This document shows positions 23,955 to 34,160 of a stretch of DNA of 64,000 nt, piece after piece (the stretch's first letter is position 1; every line of letters starts with the position of its first letter). Source of the DNA: Molanna angustata. Taxonomy: Eukaryota; Arthropoda; Insecta; Trichoptera; Molannidae. Position numbers and translations under genes: made by a program. The DNA lies in the NCBI GenBank assembly GCA_963576475.1, contig OY754975.1, positions 17,741,381 to 17,805,380 of the forward strand, read 5' to 3'. The notes beneath the pieces are model-generated. The model saw only the letters and a list, made by a program, of their open reading frames with translations. It was not told the DNA's origin and searched no databases.

Positions 23955-24068
23955 ATGGAGTACGAATCCTGCCACGACCGATTTCGTTCACCTATAGTAC
24001 AAGCATTTATGTAGTGGATGTATGAGGATGTATATGTACTTCTTACAAGGACATATTCATTCATTTAA
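23955..24068 (+). mobile_element. SINE family 3, copy 2, head truncated
   Basis: It shares CCACGACCGATTTCGTTCAC and GTATGAGGATGTATATGTAC with 17642-17795 and ends in a CATTCATTT/poly(A) tail. Confidence 0.75.
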
Positions 24069-25397
24069 AAAAAAATACCTTTAGATATTTGTACATAATA
24101 AAATGAAATAAACTTAAAGAACAGTTTTTTTTTCATTCATTGTAAAAATAATATATATTGATAAAAACCAGAATTCCTTTTCTAAAATCTTCACTATTGA
24201 TTTTATAATAAAATTCTGGTTTTCAAATCATATCTAATTTTTTTGCTAACTATTCTATGCGAAGGATATGATGTAATGGCATGTTATCGCGTAGGGTGCG
24301 CAGTACGGTATTGGGGTCTGTAATATATATTTGTAATTCCAAAATATTAATCCATAAGGGCAACTGCTAAGCTCGCTTAATTCTAAACACGTCTGCCATG
24401 AATAATAACAACAGGAAGAAAATCCCTTTGAAACAAGAAGTAGACTGCACAGTGCATACCTAATTGATCATTCCTTTTAGTCTCGGACTGAATTGCTTCC
24501 GGCGCACACAACCAATTTTTTCAGGAAAACTTTTCCTCTTTGTGTTCGCATAAAAGCTTCCGGTGTAGAAAAAACCTTTCTCTGCAAAATACCAACTGTA
24601 CTTTGCATACAACAATAATTAAGTGCTTTATCAGCAAAGGTGAAACAGTGGCCTGGTTTTAGATTCCGTGGAATTTTTCAAATTATATGAATAATGAAAA
24701 CAACAATATAGTACATCGCAGCTATTCAAAGACTTATTTTATTTTTGAGTAAAAAATGAGGTTGTGGCATAGTTACATATATGCTACAAACAGATCCCTG
24801 GATCTAACACAATAAGAAGCTACTTTTCAGATCGTATTGGGCACGAGTTGGAATATTTATTGGTGTTAGAACAGCTTTTTATAAGTAATAGACAGATCTT
24901 GAACGATTGCAAATTGTATGTGTACGCTTTATTTACAATCTTGGAAAATATGATGTTTCATGTCCTAAGATACATACGTCAACGTCGTTACATTAATTTA
25001 CTTTCACTACTGTATAATATAAAGTCAGGTATAACAAATATTATAAAACGAACAATACACACATAGGTACAAGGTTTAACATTTGGTGGTTAAGTAAGCG
25101 ATTGCTTAAATGTTAAAGGTTATAAGAGAATGAACACATAAAATTTGTGAACGTGAAAACGTTCTTGTTTGGAATTCATATTAGATAAAACTGTACAATA
25201 ATCCAATATCTCTGTCAATATTGAGGTTGATCAATTAAAATAAGATTTACATTTCGATTACATAAAAGTTTTTATTTTTATTATGTAAACTTTATCCATA
25301 TCGGATTATGTAAGTTTAATAAAACGATTACATAATATAATATAGAAGGCAATCTGTTTCAGACGGCAATGATTACTTATCATAAATTGTTTATGTA
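24069..25397. other. AT-rich sequence without a recognisable gene
   Basis: An open frame at 24848-25066 has no recognisable domain. Nothing else was assigned. Confidence 0.45.
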
Positions 25398-25531
25398 CAT
25401 ACCATCACGGCATATTATCCCACAATGTGGGTTAACCAGCTACAGGTGTGCGGGTGTATATCACCAAAAATAAGGGAGCACAACGCATGCGTGTATCTCC
25501 ACAGACCAGTCTCATCTCACCATTAAGGGGC
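25398..25531 (-). repeat. ATGAA-tailed dispersed repeat, copy c
   Basis: The minus strand reads GGTGAGATGAGACTGG, TACACCCGCACACCTG and CACATTGTGGGATA, then TGCCGTGATGGTATGTA, matching the copy at 4420-4607. It directly abuts the split repeat D. Confidence 0.8.
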
Positions 25532-25732
25532 CATATAAACCTAAATACCCCAATTTAAAATCAGATTCCTCAAATATGTGAAAGAGTGTGTTTCTAGAAA
25601 AAATACCATAAGTGTTTTCAACATTTCTCTAGTGAATGTTCGTCACACACTTTCAAAATACAGTCCTAATTCCCCTAAAAAATATATTAAAAACATCCTT
25701 TTATACAGCATTTTTTTAAATAAACTCCATAA

Positions 25733-25737
<5 letters not shown>
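25532..25737 (-). repeat. Dispersed repeat D, second half of a split copy
   Basis: It corresponds to about 13040-13240 of the intact copy, including GAACATTCACTAGAGAAAT. The first half lies about 7 kb away at 32634-32885. The LINE between them starts with its poly(A) tail at 25738. Confidence 0.85.
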
Positions 25738-25763
<26 letters not shown>

Positions 25764-25847
25764 ATTTATTTAACAAAAACAATACAATGTTCACATATAA
25801 ATCACAATTTAAAAAGGTATACAATTTTCATCATATAATTCATAATA

Positions 25848-25888
25848 ACCCTCTTTAATTGAGATAAAATCTCGTGTTAAAAGAGGGG
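25848..25888 (-). other. Candidate LINE 3'-UTR RNA hairpin (copy B)
   Basis: Minus-strand CCCCTCTTTTAA pairs with TTAAAGAGGG around CACGAG...CTC. Outer-stem bases differ from copy A at 10225-10261, yet pairing is kept. Confidence 0.6.
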
Positions 25889-26067
25889 AGTATCTATTTA
25901 ATATTATTACATTTACCAAAACATTGTACATCTACTAAAAAATATGAAGCTACACAAAAAAAGAATGAAATAACAAAAAATAAATAAATAAATCAGTACA
26001 ATTTTTTAATTTTATTTTTAAATATACTATAATTTTTTTCGAGTCTAAGACTCAAAGGGAGTTCATT

Positions 26068-26080
26068 AAACCACTTAGTA
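26068..26080. repeat. Target-site duplication, left side of the inner LINE
   Basis: AAACCACTTAGTA here and at 32025-32037. The first two or three A bases on the right are shared with the poly(A) tail. Confidence 0.9.
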
Positions 26081-26470
26081 GGGGGGCAAAGGGGGTGCAC
26101 GGTCGGCGGGTCTGTTGTCTGCTCACAAAACGGGGCGGGGAATGGTGGTCGTTGATCGTGCATCCTTATCCGATCCTCACCTCCTCGCGGTGCCCCCTGG
26201 TAATTTGACGGTCATATGGGACGTCACGTGTATCCTCATGCCTACGCGTGTGGACGCTTGGGGCGGCCCATGGGCCGTTAAAGCTAACGAGGACGGATGA
26301 AAAACCCAAGCTAAGGTCTGTCGTGCCGAGAGCTGAATGGCACTTGGGTTACATAGTGTCAGAAGCGACTCCTGGGGAAACCGGGCGAAATCCCCTTGTA
26401 ATGTAGCCTTCTGCGTCTAAGAGGCTCTGGGCGCAGTGACGTATATTTCCTCAATACTCGTGGGAACTAC

Positions 26471-28201
26471 ATGGATAATTTTAAAAAAATAAAATCTTAT
26501 GATAGTGAAGGAGAGAGCGAAGAAGACAGTATCACTGTCTTGCTGCAGGGTTGTTCAGAGGCCCTCAGCAGAACAGTGATAGATCAGTCGGAGGGGTGTG
26601 ACTCCCCAATGACTGTAAATTCCGATGTGGAAACAGGGACTGAATTGGCCCAATCTACTAGGAATAATTCTCCATTATCTGATATAATGGAGTATGTGGA
26701 TATCCCACAGATCCCATCAGTGGCGAGTACGTCTCAAACCCTGACAGAGGACTGTGAGGAATCCAATATTGGACAACACAGTGTAAAACGCTGTGGAGCA
26801 TCCAGAAGAAGGCTGAAGAAGGCTCTGATTAGGGGTGGGATGTCTACAGACCCTGCTGACAAGCCCGCCACCGACATTCATCCTTCAGCTGTTAAAAGGC
26901 CAAGGCAGGATGACTCTATTGAGCATCCCAGTAAGAAGGACAAAGCTGAAGCAATGTCCTACCGAAAAGCCATCAGCCACAAAGTCGGAATCTGCTCTAA
27001 GACCGACTCAAAACTTACCGACAAGGAATTAACCACCCTTGAGGTAAGGCTAAACGAGGCCGTGTTTCAGGCAATGGATGCAAGGCAGTATATTCCAAGA
27101 TTCGAATCTTGTGTTCCCAAGGTGGGCATACTAGCCATCACATGCATAGACCAAAGATCCAAGGAATGGATCGAGAAATTAGTTCCTATCTTACCCTGGA
27201 AGGGGGCGGAACTAAAGGTGATCCAAGGGCATGAACTGCCTAGGAATCACATAGCTGTGGCAACCATCCCAGGTAAAGCCTACCTAAAACCTCATATGGT
27301 ATTAAGATTACTAGAGAGCAATGAGGGAATCAACACCAGACACTGGAAGGTGTTAAACATCAATAAACTTGACTGGTGTTACAAAATGGCATTCTCAATT
27401 GACGAGGCATCAGCCAAAGCAATTGAGAGGGCTGGATACAGGCCTTATATGGGCATGACCAGGATATCCTTTATGATAAAGGAGCTGGGATTAAACAAGG
27501 AAAAGGGCCTTGCGACAAATGATGGATTAGCTGGGGCTGGACCTAGCTCAACTAATGCCGTCATTAAGGAAATTGGGCTGAATGCTGGAGACGTAGGCCC
27601 TGGCGAGGGGCCACGGAATCCTCATGTGGCAGCCTCTGAGATCGTGGTTGAGGCTGAGTCAACACCAGGCCTGGCCCGACCTGCTCTGGGTGGCTCTGGG
27701 GGTTTCGTGCCTGTCGCCGGGGCGTCAGTCGGAGTGAATCCTGCCAGTGGAAAGTCCATCGGTGTCACCAATGCTGGGACAACATCTGGCCCGACAAAGG
27801 TGATGCCGAGGACTGTGTCTGCCGGTGCTTCCAATGCTGGGACATCAACCGGCCCATCAAAGGTGGCACCGAGGGTAGTGTCCATTGATGGCGGCAATGC
27901 TGGGACATCGTCTGGCCCGGTAGGGACGGCATCGGGGACGGTTTCTGCCCTCGGTGGCGCCAATGCTGGGACAACATCTGGCCCGGCAGGGGAGGCACCG
28001 GGGACGACCGCTGGAGGGATTTTGGGGCCGGCACACTCGGCTCAAGGAATAAGAGGTGCTAGAGGTGGCAAAAAGCTACCTAGAAAAACCTCATATCCCG
28101 CCGGAGGGTATACCTATGACGAAAGCGGTAACCCAAAAGCGGTAAATAAATATCCATTGAAGAGCAGGGGCTCCCAATGGAAAGGGCCTAGAAGGCATTG
28201 A
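26471..28201 (+). CDS. Inner LINE ORF1, RNA-binding/gag-like protein
   Basis: This is a 576-residue protein starting at the first ATG after the 5' UTR. By analogy with LINE ORF1 proteins it probably packages element RNA into a particle with ORF2. Residues 1-185 are acidic, then basic and low in complexity. Residues about 195-345 form a folded domain (MDARQYIPRFESC, then WKGAELKVIQGHELPRNHIA, then LDWCYKMAFSID and a MGMTRISFMIKELG end) that resembles a domain seen in insect LINE ORF1 proteins (DUF4780-like, from memory). Unusually, no CCHC zinc knuckles are visible, although they are common in ORF1 of these lineages. Residues 434-510 carry four repeats of NAGT(S/T)(S/T)GP spaced 21, 21 and 22 residues apart. 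The last 60 residues are Gly- and Lys/Arg-rich. The stop overlaps the ORF2 frame by 41 bases. Confidence 0.85.
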   Translation: MDNFKKIKSYDSEGESEEDSITVLLQGCSEALSRTVIDQSEGCDSPMTVNSDVETGTELAQSTRNNSPLSDIMEYVDIPQIPSVASTSQTLTEDCEESNIGQHSVKRCGASRRRLKKALIRGGMSTDPADKPATDIHPSAVKRPRQDDSIEHPSKKDKAEAMSYRKAISHKVGICSKTDSKLTDKELTTLEVRLNEAVFQAMDARQYIPRFESCVPKVGILAITCIDQRSKEWIEKLVPILPWKGAELKVIQGHELPRNHIAVATIPGKAYLKPHMVLRLLESNEGINTRHWKVLNINKLDWCYKMAFSIDEASAKAIERAGYRPYMGMTRISFMIKELGLNKEKGLATNDGLAGAGPSSTNAVIKEIGLNAGDVGPGEGPRNPHVAASEIVVEAESTPGLARPALGGSGGFVPVAGASVGVNPASGKSIGVTNAGTTSGPTKVMPRTVSAGASNAGTSTGPSKVAPRVVSIDGGNAGTSSGPVGTASGTVSALGGANAGTTSGPAGEAPGTTAGGILGPAHSAQGIRGARGGKKLPRKTSYPAGGYTYDESGNPKAVNKYPLKSRGSQWKGPRRH

Positions 28202-31200
28202 GGACCATGTTGATGGACACTCAATACCCAATAAAAATATAATAAAGGCAAATATAGTTACTGACAATACTAAAAAACGGAACTACAACAGTGGTGAAGG
28301 ATACATAAACCCTAACACTGGAAAAAATATCAATGATAAGATAGGTATACTTCAAATAAACCTTCACCAGGCTCGAGCTGCTTCGGCTATTGCCAATAGA
28401 AGGTTGCAGAAAGAAAACCTAACAGCACTACTGGTACAGGAACCATGGACCATTAATAACAGAGTATGTGGCTTGGGCTCCATGGGAACAGTTATATCCT
28501 GTGACCATGAATCTAGACCCAGAGCATGTATAGTGATAAACAATAATACCAAATATATTGGCATTCCAGAATTTTGCAAAAGGGATCTCGTGGCTATAAT
28601 GATCCCACAAAAAGCAGACAACAGAAAACTAATACTCTGTTCAGCATACTTTGCAGGTGATGAAGCATTACCGCTTACAATCCTTGAAGAAGTAATAAAC
28701 TTCTCAAAGCAGAATGATGCGAGACTCATTGTTGGGTGTGATGCAAACGCTCATCATACAATATGGGGCAGCACAGACTGTAATCAAAGAGGGGAAAATC
28801 TTTTAGATTTCATCATCACACATAATCTAAACATTGTGAACAAAGGTAATGAACCTACATTCACTACCAAAGCAAGGTCTGAGGTTTTAGATCTCACCCT
28901 CTGCTCACAAAATATCAGTAATGAAGTTATGGACTGGCACGTATCGTCAGAAGAATCAGCTTCTGACCATAGACATTTAATGTTCCACATTAAAAGCCTG
29001 ACAAAAACAACAATTCAATATAGAAATAAAAAATCTACTGATTGGATTGGGTTCAAAGACGACCTTAAGGGTGGTACTAGCCCAATAGAGTCGACAAGAA
29101 ATCTAAGAAGAATAGATTTAATTACGGATGAACTTACGGAAAACCTAATTTTGGCCTATGAACAGAACTGCCCTATTAAAACAAAAACTGGAAAAAGGGA
29201 AGTTCCCTGGTGGAACTCAAACCTATCCACCCTTAGGGCAAAAACTAGGAAACTGTTCAATAGAGCTAAACACTATAGCCTGTGGGAAGAGTACAGAAAA
29301 TCTCTAACAGAATATCATAAGGCTATAAGGAAAGCCAAAACGGAATCTTGGAAAAAGTTCTGCAGTACCATAAATGGTACTAAAGAAACAGCAAGGATTA
29401 ATAAAATCCTTGCCAGGAGGAAGGAACCTGATATAGGTCTCCTAACAAAAGAAGATGGTTATTATACTGCAACATGCAAGGAAACACTTGAGCTATTAGC
29501 TAAAACACATTTTCCTGGATGCGAAACGGTGAAGGAAACCATCACTAAGCCTCCAGGATGCGATAAACCAAGTTTAAATGACTGGAGATTAGCATCAAAA
29601 ATCTTCAGGCCTAATCAAATCAAATGGGCTATCAACTCTTTTGAGCCTTATAAAAGCAGTGGAAATGATAACATATTCCCTGCTCTCCTACAGAACGGTA
29701 TAGAAAAAATCATGCCGACACTGCTGAAAATATTCAGATCCAGTCTTGCATGGGGCTATGTTCCACAAAGCTGGAGAACAGTCAAAGTAACCTATATACC
29801 AAAACCAGGTAAAGAAAGTTATAAGACTCCAAAAGCTTATAGACCAATTAGTCTATCTTCATTCATGCTAAAAACTATGGAAAAGATTTTACATAGATAC
29901 ATAGTGAGCAATATAATAACATTGCATCCTATTCATCCAAAGCAACATGCTTACCAAGAGGGCAAATCTACTGAAACAGCTCTCATTGAAATCGTAGGAA
30001 ATATAAGAAAATCTCTAGATAGCGGAGAAATTACTCTGTGTGCGTTCCTTGACATAGAAGGAGCATTTGATGCAGTACCAATAAGCGTACTAATGAGTGG
30101 ACTAAGACAGAAACATGTAGACAACACTATAATAAAATGGATTGACAACATGTTATCCAATAGATACATCATAACTAATCTGGTGGATGAGACTACTAAG
30201 GCTAAAACAAACAGGGGGTGTCCGCAGGGTGGAGTCTTATCACCACTCCTGTGGACGCTGGCTGTGGATGGCCTAGTAAGCACACTGAACGAATGTGGAT
30301 ATAATACACAAAGCTATGCGGATGATATAGTCATTACAATCAGAGGGAAAGAATGTGAAACAATCTCTGATCTGCTACAAAATGCACTAAAAATAGTTGA
30401 AAAATGGTGCAAAGATAATGGACTAACAGTTAATGCAAATAAAACAACTGTTGTACCTTTCACTAGGAAAAGAAAGTTGGATAAACTCTCACCTCCAATA
30501 TTCTTTGGAAAAAAACTGGACTTTTCCAATGAAGTAAAATATCTAGGTATAACATTGGATAGTAAATTAACATGGACACAACATGTAGAAAAAGTTGCTC
30601 AAAAAGCAATCAAAGCATTATGGACATGCCATAGACTCATAGGGAATAATTGGGGACTAAAACCCCAACAAGCTCTGTGGTCATACACTACAATAATAAG
30701 ACCCATAGTATCTTATGCTGTAACAGTTTGGAATGACAAACTACAACAAAGAGGCTGTGTAGATAAACTTAAACGTTTACAAAGATTAGCCTGCTTGCTC
30801 ATTACGGGAGCCTTACACACAACTCCCACCGCTTCTCTAGAGGCCATGATTAGTCTACCACCTCTCCATTTATACCTTGAAAAAATGGCAAAGGAAGGTA
30901 TTATAAGACTAACAAGTGGAAATAAACTAAACACAAATTTAGAAATCCAAGCAAATCTAAACAAAATAGAATCTCAAGACAAATTACTTGCATTCCCAAC
31001 AGATAAAATATTAACTGTTTACAACTTTGAAAAACCATACAAAGTAGAAATACAAACTAAAACTACAATAGCAGATGTTTGGTATCAGGAATCCAATGGT
31101 GCACTTATATGGTACACTGACGGATCCAAGAAAAAGAATGGTATAGGATCGGGCATATATGGGCAAGTGCCCAGGGTGAAGATCCACAAGCACTTGGGAC

Positions 31201-31949
31201 AGTATGCAACGATCTTCCAGGCAGAAATATGTGCCATAACACTCTGTGCCTATGAAATCCTAAGAAGGAATTATAAGAACCACAGAATATACATTTACTC
31301 TGATAGTCAAGCTGCTCTTAAAGCTCTTGATTCCTACACAGTAACTTCATCAACAGTACTAGACTGCATTGAAGCGCTGAAGACTCTATCAGTAAACTAT
31401 GGTAACAAAATCACATTAAGATGGGTACCTGGACACTCCAATTATAAAGGTAACGAGGAGGCTGATGCTCTGGCAAATAGGGGAGCGGACATAGCTACCT
31501 ATGGGCCGGAGCCTCACTGTCTCCTAGCTAATAGTATTGTCAAATCAACACTTTACCAAAGAATGCTTAACAATGCCACTGAACTCTGGTTATCTACCCC
31601 AGGACAGAGACATTCAAAAGCACTCATTTCAGGATTCTCTTCAACACACTCTAAGCGGATCCTAACAATGAGCAGGAATAACCTTAGGATTCTTACTAGA
31701 ATCTTAACTGGTCACTGTAGACTCAACAAACATCTATGCACGATGAATCTATCGGAAATGTACCTATGCAGGTTCTGCATGGATGAACATGAAACACCGA
31801 TGCATCTACTTACAGAATGTGGCCCACTAATGCAAACAAGAGTAAAGAAAATAGGTTTGCATATTGCTGATCAAAAGCAAATCAGAGACACTGATCCACA
31901 AAGGATTTTACAGTTCTTCCAGGAGATAGGACTATGGAATGACATCTAG
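28161..31949 (+). CDS. Inner LINE ORF2, endonuclease-reverse transcriptase-RNase H polyprotein
   Basis: This enzyme nicks the target and copies the RNA there. The frame opens after a stop at 28158 and holds no ATG before the conserved N-terminus (KIGILQINLHQARAAS at 28338 onwards), so the start is unknown; translation probably enters from ORF1. Counting from codon 28404 as 1: apurinic-type endonuclease at about 1-200 with LLVQEPW, GCDANAHHTIWGS at about 111 and SASDHRH; reverse transcriptase at about 440-720 with YRPISLSS, FLDIEGAFD, GCPQGGVLSPLLW and YADD at 638; RNase H at about 900-1040 with YTDGS at 905, QAEICAI, YSDSQAALKAL and PGHSNYKGNEEADALA, all four acidic catalytic residues present; and a terminal CRFCMDEHETPMHLLTEC knuckle at 1122. 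No stop or frameshift was seen, so the enzyme looks functional. Confidence 0.9.
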   Translation, partial: RAGAPNGKGLEGIEDHVDGHSIPNKNIIKANIVTDNTKKRNYNSGEGYINPNTGKNINDKIGILQINLHQARAASAIANRRLQKENLTALLVQEPWTINNRVCGLGSMGTVISCDHESRPRACIVINNNTKYIGIPEFCKRDLVAIMIPQKADNRKLILCSAYFAGDEALPLTILEEVINFSKQNDARLIVGCDANAHHTIWGSTDCNQRGENLLDFIITHNLNIVNKGNEPTFTTKARSEVLDLTLCSQNISNEVMDWHVSSEESASDHRHLMFHIKSLTKTTIQYRNKKSTDWIGFKDDLKGGTSPIESTRNLRRIDLITDELTENLILAYEQNCPIKTKTGKREVPWWNSNLSTLRAKTRKLFNRAKHYSLWEEYRKSLTEYHKAIRKAKTESWKKFCSTINGTKETARINKILARRKEPDIGLLTKEDGYYTATCKETLELLAKTHFPGCETVKETITKPPGCDKPSLNDWRLASKIFRPNQIKWAINSFEPYKSSGNDNIFPALLQNGIEKIMPTLLKIFRSSLAWGYVPQSWRTVKVTYIPKPGKESYKTPKAYRPISLSSFMLKTMEKILHRYIVSNIITLHPIHPKQHAYQEGKSTETALIEIVGNIRKSLDSGEITLCAFLDIEGAFDAVPISVLMSGLRQKHVDNTIIKWIDNMLSNRYIITNLVDETTKAKTNRGCPQGGVLSPLLWTLAVDGLVSTLNECGYNTQSYADDIVITIRGKECETISDLLQNALKIVEKWCKDNGLTVNANKTTVVPFTRKRKLDKLSPPIFFGKKLDFSNEVKYLGITLDSKLTWTQHVEKVAQKAIKALWTCHRLIGNNWGLKPQQALWSYTTIIRPIVSYAVTVWNDKLQQRGCVDKLKRLQRLACLLITGALHTTPTASLEAMISLPPLHLYLEKMAKEGIIRLTSGNKLNTNLEIQANLNKIESQDKLLAFPTDKILTVYNFEKPYKVEIQTKTTIADVWYQESNGALIWYTDGSKKKNGIGSGIYGQVPRVKIHKHLGQYATIFQAEICAITLCAYEILRRNYKNHRIYIYSDSQAALKALDSYTVTSSTVLDCIEALKTLSVNYGNKITLRWVPGHSNYKGNEEADALANRGADIATYGPEPHCLLANSIVKSTLYQRMLNNATELWLSTPGQRHSKALISGFSSTHSKRILTMSRNNLRILTRILTGHCRLNKHLCTMNLSEMYLCRFCMDEHETPMHLLTECGPLMQTRVKKIGLHIADQKQIRDTDPQRILQFFQEIGLWNDI

Positions 31950-32024
31950 CAGGCAAAGTATCACAATGGACTTCTATTGAGTCGACGTGAGAGGGTCTCT
32001 GGATGGGTTATAAAAAAAAAAAAA

Positions 32025-32037
32025 AAACCACTTAGTA
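32025..32037. repeat. Target-site duplication, right side of the inner LINE
   Basis: AAACCACTTAGTA, identical to 26068-26080. It follows the poly(A) tail and precedes the resumed outer LINE. Confidence 0.9.
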
Positions 32038-32622
32038 CCTTTATACTTATAGAAATGTTGTGAGGCAGTTGTACGTAAAAGAGGAATGGTAATACATCCT
32101 TGTGAATTTATTCTGCTGCTTAAAGAAAATGACAATTGGTTTGAATTTGTAAGAATATCTTTATGAATTTGGAACAATGAGATTTTTTTGTAGATATTTT
32201 CAACAGTTGAAACTTTAAATTCTTGAAATAAATTAATAGTTGGATAATCAAATCTCTTTTTTAATATAATTTTAATAATGATTCTTTGAAAAACTTCTAA
32301 AGGCACTAAAGTGGTTTTAAAAGCTCCCCCCCAACATATAATGCCATATTGTAAGATGGATTGAAATAATGAAAAATATATTGTTTTAAGCAAGTTTGTT
32401 TGAAGTATATTTCTTAGTCTCAGAAAAATAAAAATTAGCTTTTTAAGGCGTTCAATAGTAGTAGTTATATGTAATTTCCATTTCATACTGCTTTCAATAA
32501 TAATGCCTAGGTATCGGATGTTATTTTTAGTGGATAATTTAATACACGCTGAGTTACAAGATATGGAGTTGTTGAAACAGGAATTGTCAATATGAATTTT
32601 AATATTAAGGTTTTCTTTAATA
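32038..32622 (-). pseudogene. Outer LINE, reverse transcriptase C-terminal part, split by insertion
   Basis: The minus-strand frame is open from about 32620 to the insertion point. It contains NIRYLGIIIESSMKWKLHI (the RYLG..ID..L.W..H motif downstream of the LINE palm), SLFQSILQYGIICWGG, and the C-terminal IPLLRTTASQHFYKYKGTKW, where the inner LINE interrupts it. The missing end is at 25993-26080. The endonuclease and the YADD are lost by 5' truncation near 32622. The similar order of motifs in 58897-60624 puts it in the CR1/Jockey group. Confidence 0.85.
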
Positions 32623-32633
32623 TGTATCGTAGA

Positions 32634-32885
32634 GAAATAAATCTTTTATATGCTTTAAGAGTGCATAAAATTAATGTGAATGACCGATAATTTTTTTTAT
32701 TTCAAGTAAGGTTTGTTCTTAAAATGCAAAATATCAACAAATTTTGGGTTTCCGATAATTGAAATCACGTATAAACCTTTTTTAATGCATGCGATAGTTA
32801 CCCTTAATAACACGTAACTTCATGGTGCATTAGGCGGTTTCAATATATATGATGTTTTCAGTCACTAGATTTAGCGTTATATGCC
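32634..32885 (-). repeat. Dispersed repeat D, first half of a split copy
   Basis: It corresponds to about 12774-13030 of the intact copy, inverted. The outer LINE was inserted between this half and 25532-25737. Confidence 0.85.
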
Positions 32886-32989
32886 CTACTAGCTTTTATG
32901 TCCCGCCGTTGGCCAAGAATGTAAAATTGTGAAAGAAAAAGCAATCGTTTTTATAATATTGTCACCCAATTATTTTGCAATATCAGACT

Positions 32990-33660
32990 ATGAAAAGTGG
33001 TTTGAAATTTGATTGAGTTTAAGTATTGTAAAATGTTCAAGTGATGGCCACAACCCATTCTTTTTTATATATTGCTATAAAGTGTGAATGAAGTATAATA
33101 TTTATACAATTTCTGCTCGCATGGACTATGCGTAATGGTTTTAAATATGACTGTTTATCAACGTTGTAAAGAGATTGGTTTGGCCACAACCCCCATTTTT
33201 AAATATTATCATCGAAAACAAATTGTAATGTGTACCTATTGAAAATTTAGTAATTTTGGATGTTGGGATGTGGTTAAAATTTGATTAAACAAACGTAGGT
33301 ACTGAAAAGATCTAGTATTGGTCACATCCCATTCGTTTTTATATTTTTTCATCAAGTGTGCATTATATTTTTGCTCAATTTGACTGAAAGTCTTCATTAA
33401 CGAAGAAGAAGAAGACTTGAACTATAGTAAATAGTTTTTAATTTGAATATAAATGTTGTGAAGAGTTCAGTAATGGCCACAACCCCCATTCTTTAAATAT
33501 TAGGTGTTGAAAATTATTCAAAATAGGATGATATAAATGGTTTAAATTTAATTAAACAAAAGTATTGAAAAGATTCTAGTGCAGGTTATATCGTCACATC
33601 CCATATCCCATTCATTTCATATGTATTTTCATCAAGTGTGCATATCGTTAATAATATTTC
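32990..33660. repeat. Complex tandem repeat with GGCCACAACCC motif
   Basis: Long diverged units alternate GGCCACAACCC(C)ATTCTT (near 33045, 33181, 33476) with GTCACATCCCATTC (near 33321, 33594). ATTTTTTCATCAAGTGTGCA (near 33344) recurs as ATTTTCATCAAGTGTGCA (near 33627). The period is about 280-300 bases with half-units. There is no coding sequence. Confidence 0.7.
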
Positions 33661-34160
33661 TGCACAATAGACTATTAGACTTAAAACTAACCCAAAAGAC
33701 TAAATAAAAAAGAGAAAAATAAGTATAAGACTATAAGAAATAGTTTGTATAAAAAACTATTCCAATGGTCTACATAAAATAAGTAAAAATACATATACCT
33801 AATAGAAGAATTAGACTATTGGAAATAGATTGTATAAAAGCTCACCCAAAGGTCTACAAAAAAGAAGAAGAAGAATATTTAGACTATTGGAAATAGTTTG
33901 TATAAATATTGACCAAAAGGTCTACATAAAAGAAAATGAATAAGACTATTGGAAATAGTTTGTATTAAAACTCTCCCAAAAGTCTACGTACTTAAATGAA
34001 GAAGAATAATAATTAGACTAAAGGAAATAATTTTTATAAAAAAATGACCCAAATGTATACATAAAAGAAGAAGAAGATGAATTAGACAATAGGAAATAGT
34101 TTGTATAAAAACTGCCCTAAAGGTCTACATAAAATTAAGAAGAAACAGAATTAGACTCCA
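33661..34160. repeat. Tandem array of about 65-85 bp units, about seven copies
   Basis: Each unit reads TTAGACTATTGGAAATAGTT, TGTATAAAA, a CCCAAAGGTCTACATAAAA part and a GAAGAAGAA-type spacer. Copies are diverged by substitutions and small indels. Confidence 0.85.

Larger units (their letters stand above)
25738..26080 (-). mobile_element. Outer LINE, 3' part (C-terminal codons, 3' UTR, poly(A))
   Basis: The poly(T) run at about 25738-25763 is the poly(A) tail of a minus-strand LINE. Codons read leftwards from 26080 give KWFNELPLSLRLEKNYSIF and end at a stop at 25993-25995. This is the exact continuation of the frame broken at 32038. The 3' UTR carries the hairpin at 25848-25888. The element is of the same family as LINE copy A at 9806-10380. 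Confidence 0.85.
26081..32024 (+). mobile_element. Full-length non-LTR retrotransposon with two ORFs (inner LINE)
   Basis: The element starts with GGGGGGCAAAGGGGGTGCAC. It has a GC-richer 5' UTR of about 390 bases, ORF1, ORF2, a very short 3' UTR and a poly(A) tail of about 14-16 bases, and it is flanked by an 11-13 bp target duplication. It lies inside the codons of another LINE. The order endonuclease, reverse transcriptase, RNase H, C-terminal Cys/His knuckle in ORF2 fits the RNase H-bearing I/R1/Loa-type lineages; I cannot fix the clade. Complete structure, intact frames and a matching duplication suggest a recent insertion. Confidence 0.93.

Noticed and set aside
26115..26300. Small ORF in the 5' UTR of the inner LINE
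   Set aside because: No homology, and it lies wholly within the untranslated leader. The GC-richer leader gives open frames by chance.
27622..27963. Minus-strand frames opposite ORF1 of the inner LINE (27.6-28.0 kb)
   Set aside because: They mirror the Gly/Thr/Pro repeat segment and are shadows of ORF1.
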